A DNA stretch of 64,000 nt from assembly GCA_034664425.1 (NCBI GenBank), contig JAXDHR010000096.1:10709-74708 (forward strand), read 5' to 3'. This document shows positions 62,881-64,000 of this stretch, one piece after another. Every line of letters begins with the position of its first letter. Position 1 is the stretch's first letter. Origin of the DNA: DATBDM01 sp034664425 (GTDB lineage: Bacteria > Actinomycetota > Thermoleophilia > Solirubrobacterales > Solirubrobacteraceae). A program made the translations under genes and the position numbers. The notes beneath the pieces are model-generated. The model did not search any database. It worked only from the letters and a program-made list of their open reading frames with translations, and was not told the origin of the DNA.

Positions 62881-64000
62881 ATGTCCGAGGTTCACGAGGT
62901 TTCCGTCGAGATCGGCGGGACCGAGATCTCGTTCGAGACCGGCAAGATGGCCAAGCAGGCCTCCGGGGCGGTCGTCGTCCGCGCGGGCGACACGATGGTG
63001 CTGAGCACCGCCACGGCGGGCAACGAGCGCGAGGGGATCGACTTCCTGCCGCTCACCGTCGACGTCGAGGAGCGCATGTACGCCGCGGGCAAGATCCCCG
63101 GCTCCTTCTTCAAGCGCGAGGGTCGTGCCGGCGAGAAGGGCACCCTGACCGCGCGCATGATCGACCGTCCGCTGCGCCCGCTGTTCCCCAAGGGGTGGCG
63201 GCGCGAGACGCAGCTGGTCTCGCTGACCCTGTCGATCGATCACGTCAACCCGTACGACATCCTCGCGATGAACGGCGCCTCCGCCGCGCTGGCGGTCTCC
63301 GACATCCCGTTCCCGACCACGGTCGGCGCGGTGCGCATCGGCAAGATCGAGGGCAACTTCGTCGTCAACCCGGCCGAGGAGGAGATCGCCGAGTCCGACC
63401 TCGACCTGGTCGTCGCCGGCACCGAGGAGGCCATCCTGATGGTCGAGGCCGGTGCCAACGAGGTGCCCGAGGCCGAGATCCTCGACGCGCTCGACATCGC
63501 GCACGGCGAGATCAAGAAGCTCTGCGCCGCGATGCGCGAGCTCGGCGAGAAGGCCGGCAAGCCGAAGATCGAGATCACGCCCCCGCAGCCCGACGAGGAC
63601 CTGATCGCCCAGATCCAGGCCTCGCATGGCGAGGCGCTCGACCAGGCGACCTCGACGCACGACAAGCTCGAGCGCCAGAACGCGACGAAGGCGGTCGAGG
63701 CCGCGATCCTCGAGCAGTACTCCGGCAGCCCCGACTCGGAGACCTACGCCGAGTACCGCGCAAAGGCCCAGAAGGCGTTCGACACGCTCGAGAAGCGGGT
63801 CATCCGCGAGCGCATCGCAGTCCGCAAGCAGCGTCCGGACGGCCGCTCCGAGAAGGAGATCCGGCCGATCTCGATCGAGATCAAGCCGCTGCCGCGCACG
63901 CACGGCTCGGCGCTGTTCACCCGCGGTCAGACGCAGGCCCTCTCGGTGGTCGCCCTCGGCACCACGCGTGAGGAGATGCGCCTCGACACGCTGGGTCTGG
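62881..64000 (+). CDS. pnp: Polyribonucleotide nucleotidyltransferase, N-terminal part (truncated by window end)
   Basis: The first 373 residues of PNPase, a phosphorolytic 3'-5' exoribonuclease. The first RNase PH domain has MVLSTATAGNEREGIDFLPL, KIPGSFFKREGRAGEKGTLT and ARMIDRPLRPLFPKGW. An all-alpha linker domain follows (about 225-315), then the second RNase PH domain begins with RPDGRSEKEIRPISIEIKPL and GSALFTRGQTQALSVVALGT. AAAGGA lies 5 bases before ATG 62881. The upstream gap (62779-62880) has a TACCAT (62801-62806) as a weak -10. No stop before the window end. Confidence 0.96.
   Translation, partial: MSEVHEVSVEIGGTEISFETGKMAKQASGAVVVRAGDTMVLSTATAGNEREGIDFLPLTVDVEERMYAAGKIPGSFFKREGRAGEKGTLTARMIDRPLRPLFPKGWRRETQLVSLTLSIDHVNPYDILAMNGASAALAVSDIPFPTTVGAVRIGKIEGNFVVNPAEEEIAESDLDLVVAGTEEAILMVEAGANEVPEAEILDALDIAHGEIKKLCAAMRELGEKAGKPKIEITPPQPDEDLIAQIQASHGEALDQATSTHDKLERQNATKAVEAAILEQYSGSPDSETYAEYRAKAQKAFDTLEKRVIRERIAVRKQRPDGRSEKEIRPISIEIKPLPRTHGSALFTRGQTQALSVVALGTTREEMRLDTLGL

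Overview
The window is chromosomal DNA from a very GC-rich actinobacterium. Codons end almost always in G or C, starts are often GTG, and same-strand genes overlap by 1 or 4 bases. An actinobacterial integration host factor (mIHF) beside gmk and rpoZ, a PyrR-controlled pyr operon and a CysO-like sulfur carrier all point to Actinomycetota. I infer Thermoleophilia (Solirubrobacter/Conexibacter-like), but no 16S gene is present to prove it. I saw no insertion sequence, prophage, CRISPR array or rRNA gene. One tRNA gene (Arg, CCG anticodon) is present.

1-9.7 kb: the 3' end of secF, a small membrane protein, a secreted EEP-family nuclease/phosphatase, recJ and a bifunctional (p)ppGpp synthetase/hydrolase; then, on the minus strand, a secreted repeat-like protein, a lipid kinase and CorA. 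9.7-13.2 kb: a SAM-I riboswitch heads an operon of a threonine-synthase-like PLP enzyme, a CysO/MoaD-like sulfur carrier ending in Gly-Gly, metF and an inositol-phosphatase-family gene. I read this as a protein-thiocarboxylate route to homocysteine/methionine; it is the most interesting system here. 13.2-17 kb: a minus-strand secreted copper module (two-domain multicopper oxidase, beta-helix protein, cupredoxin) faces a TetR gene across a perfect palindrome. 17-31 kb: accessory genes, including photolyase, aldo/keto reductase, MFS exporter, Kup, an acyltransferase with a GT4 glycosyltransferase, an S4 protein, the tRNA, a maltokinase-like kinase, a GT1 glycosyltransferase, an FAD oxidoreductase, a phosphoesterase and RNase Z. 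31-34.2 kb: a membrane class III cyclase and a receiver/thioredoxin-reductase-like fusion that lacks the redox CxxC.

34.2-43.2 kb: pyrR-pyrB-pyrC-carA-carB-pyrK-pyrD behind a PyrR-binding RNA element whose lower stem includes the ribosome-binding site. 43.2-45.7 kb: mihF, gmk, rpoZ, coaBC. 45.7-50 kb: MoxR ATPase, DUF58 protein and TgpA-like transglutaminase. 50.1-64 kb: a TPR protein and the long translation cluster (rimP, nusA, ylxR, infB, DUF503, rbfA, nrnA-like, truB, ribF, a GGDEF gene, rpsO). Peroxiredoxin, a DsbA-like protein, an ECF sigma/anti-sigma pair, a cupredoxin lipoprotein and an SRPBCC gene sit between rpsO and pnp, which runs off the window end.

Recurring traits: CTAG tetramers serve as the stop codons of both genes at four convergent junctions; -10 elements of TANNNT type lie about 7-10 bases before ATG, suggesting leaderless mRNAs; at least two genes (ylxR and the DsbA-like gene) appear to start with CTG inside a CTGA overlap; and one secreted protein may start with ATC.
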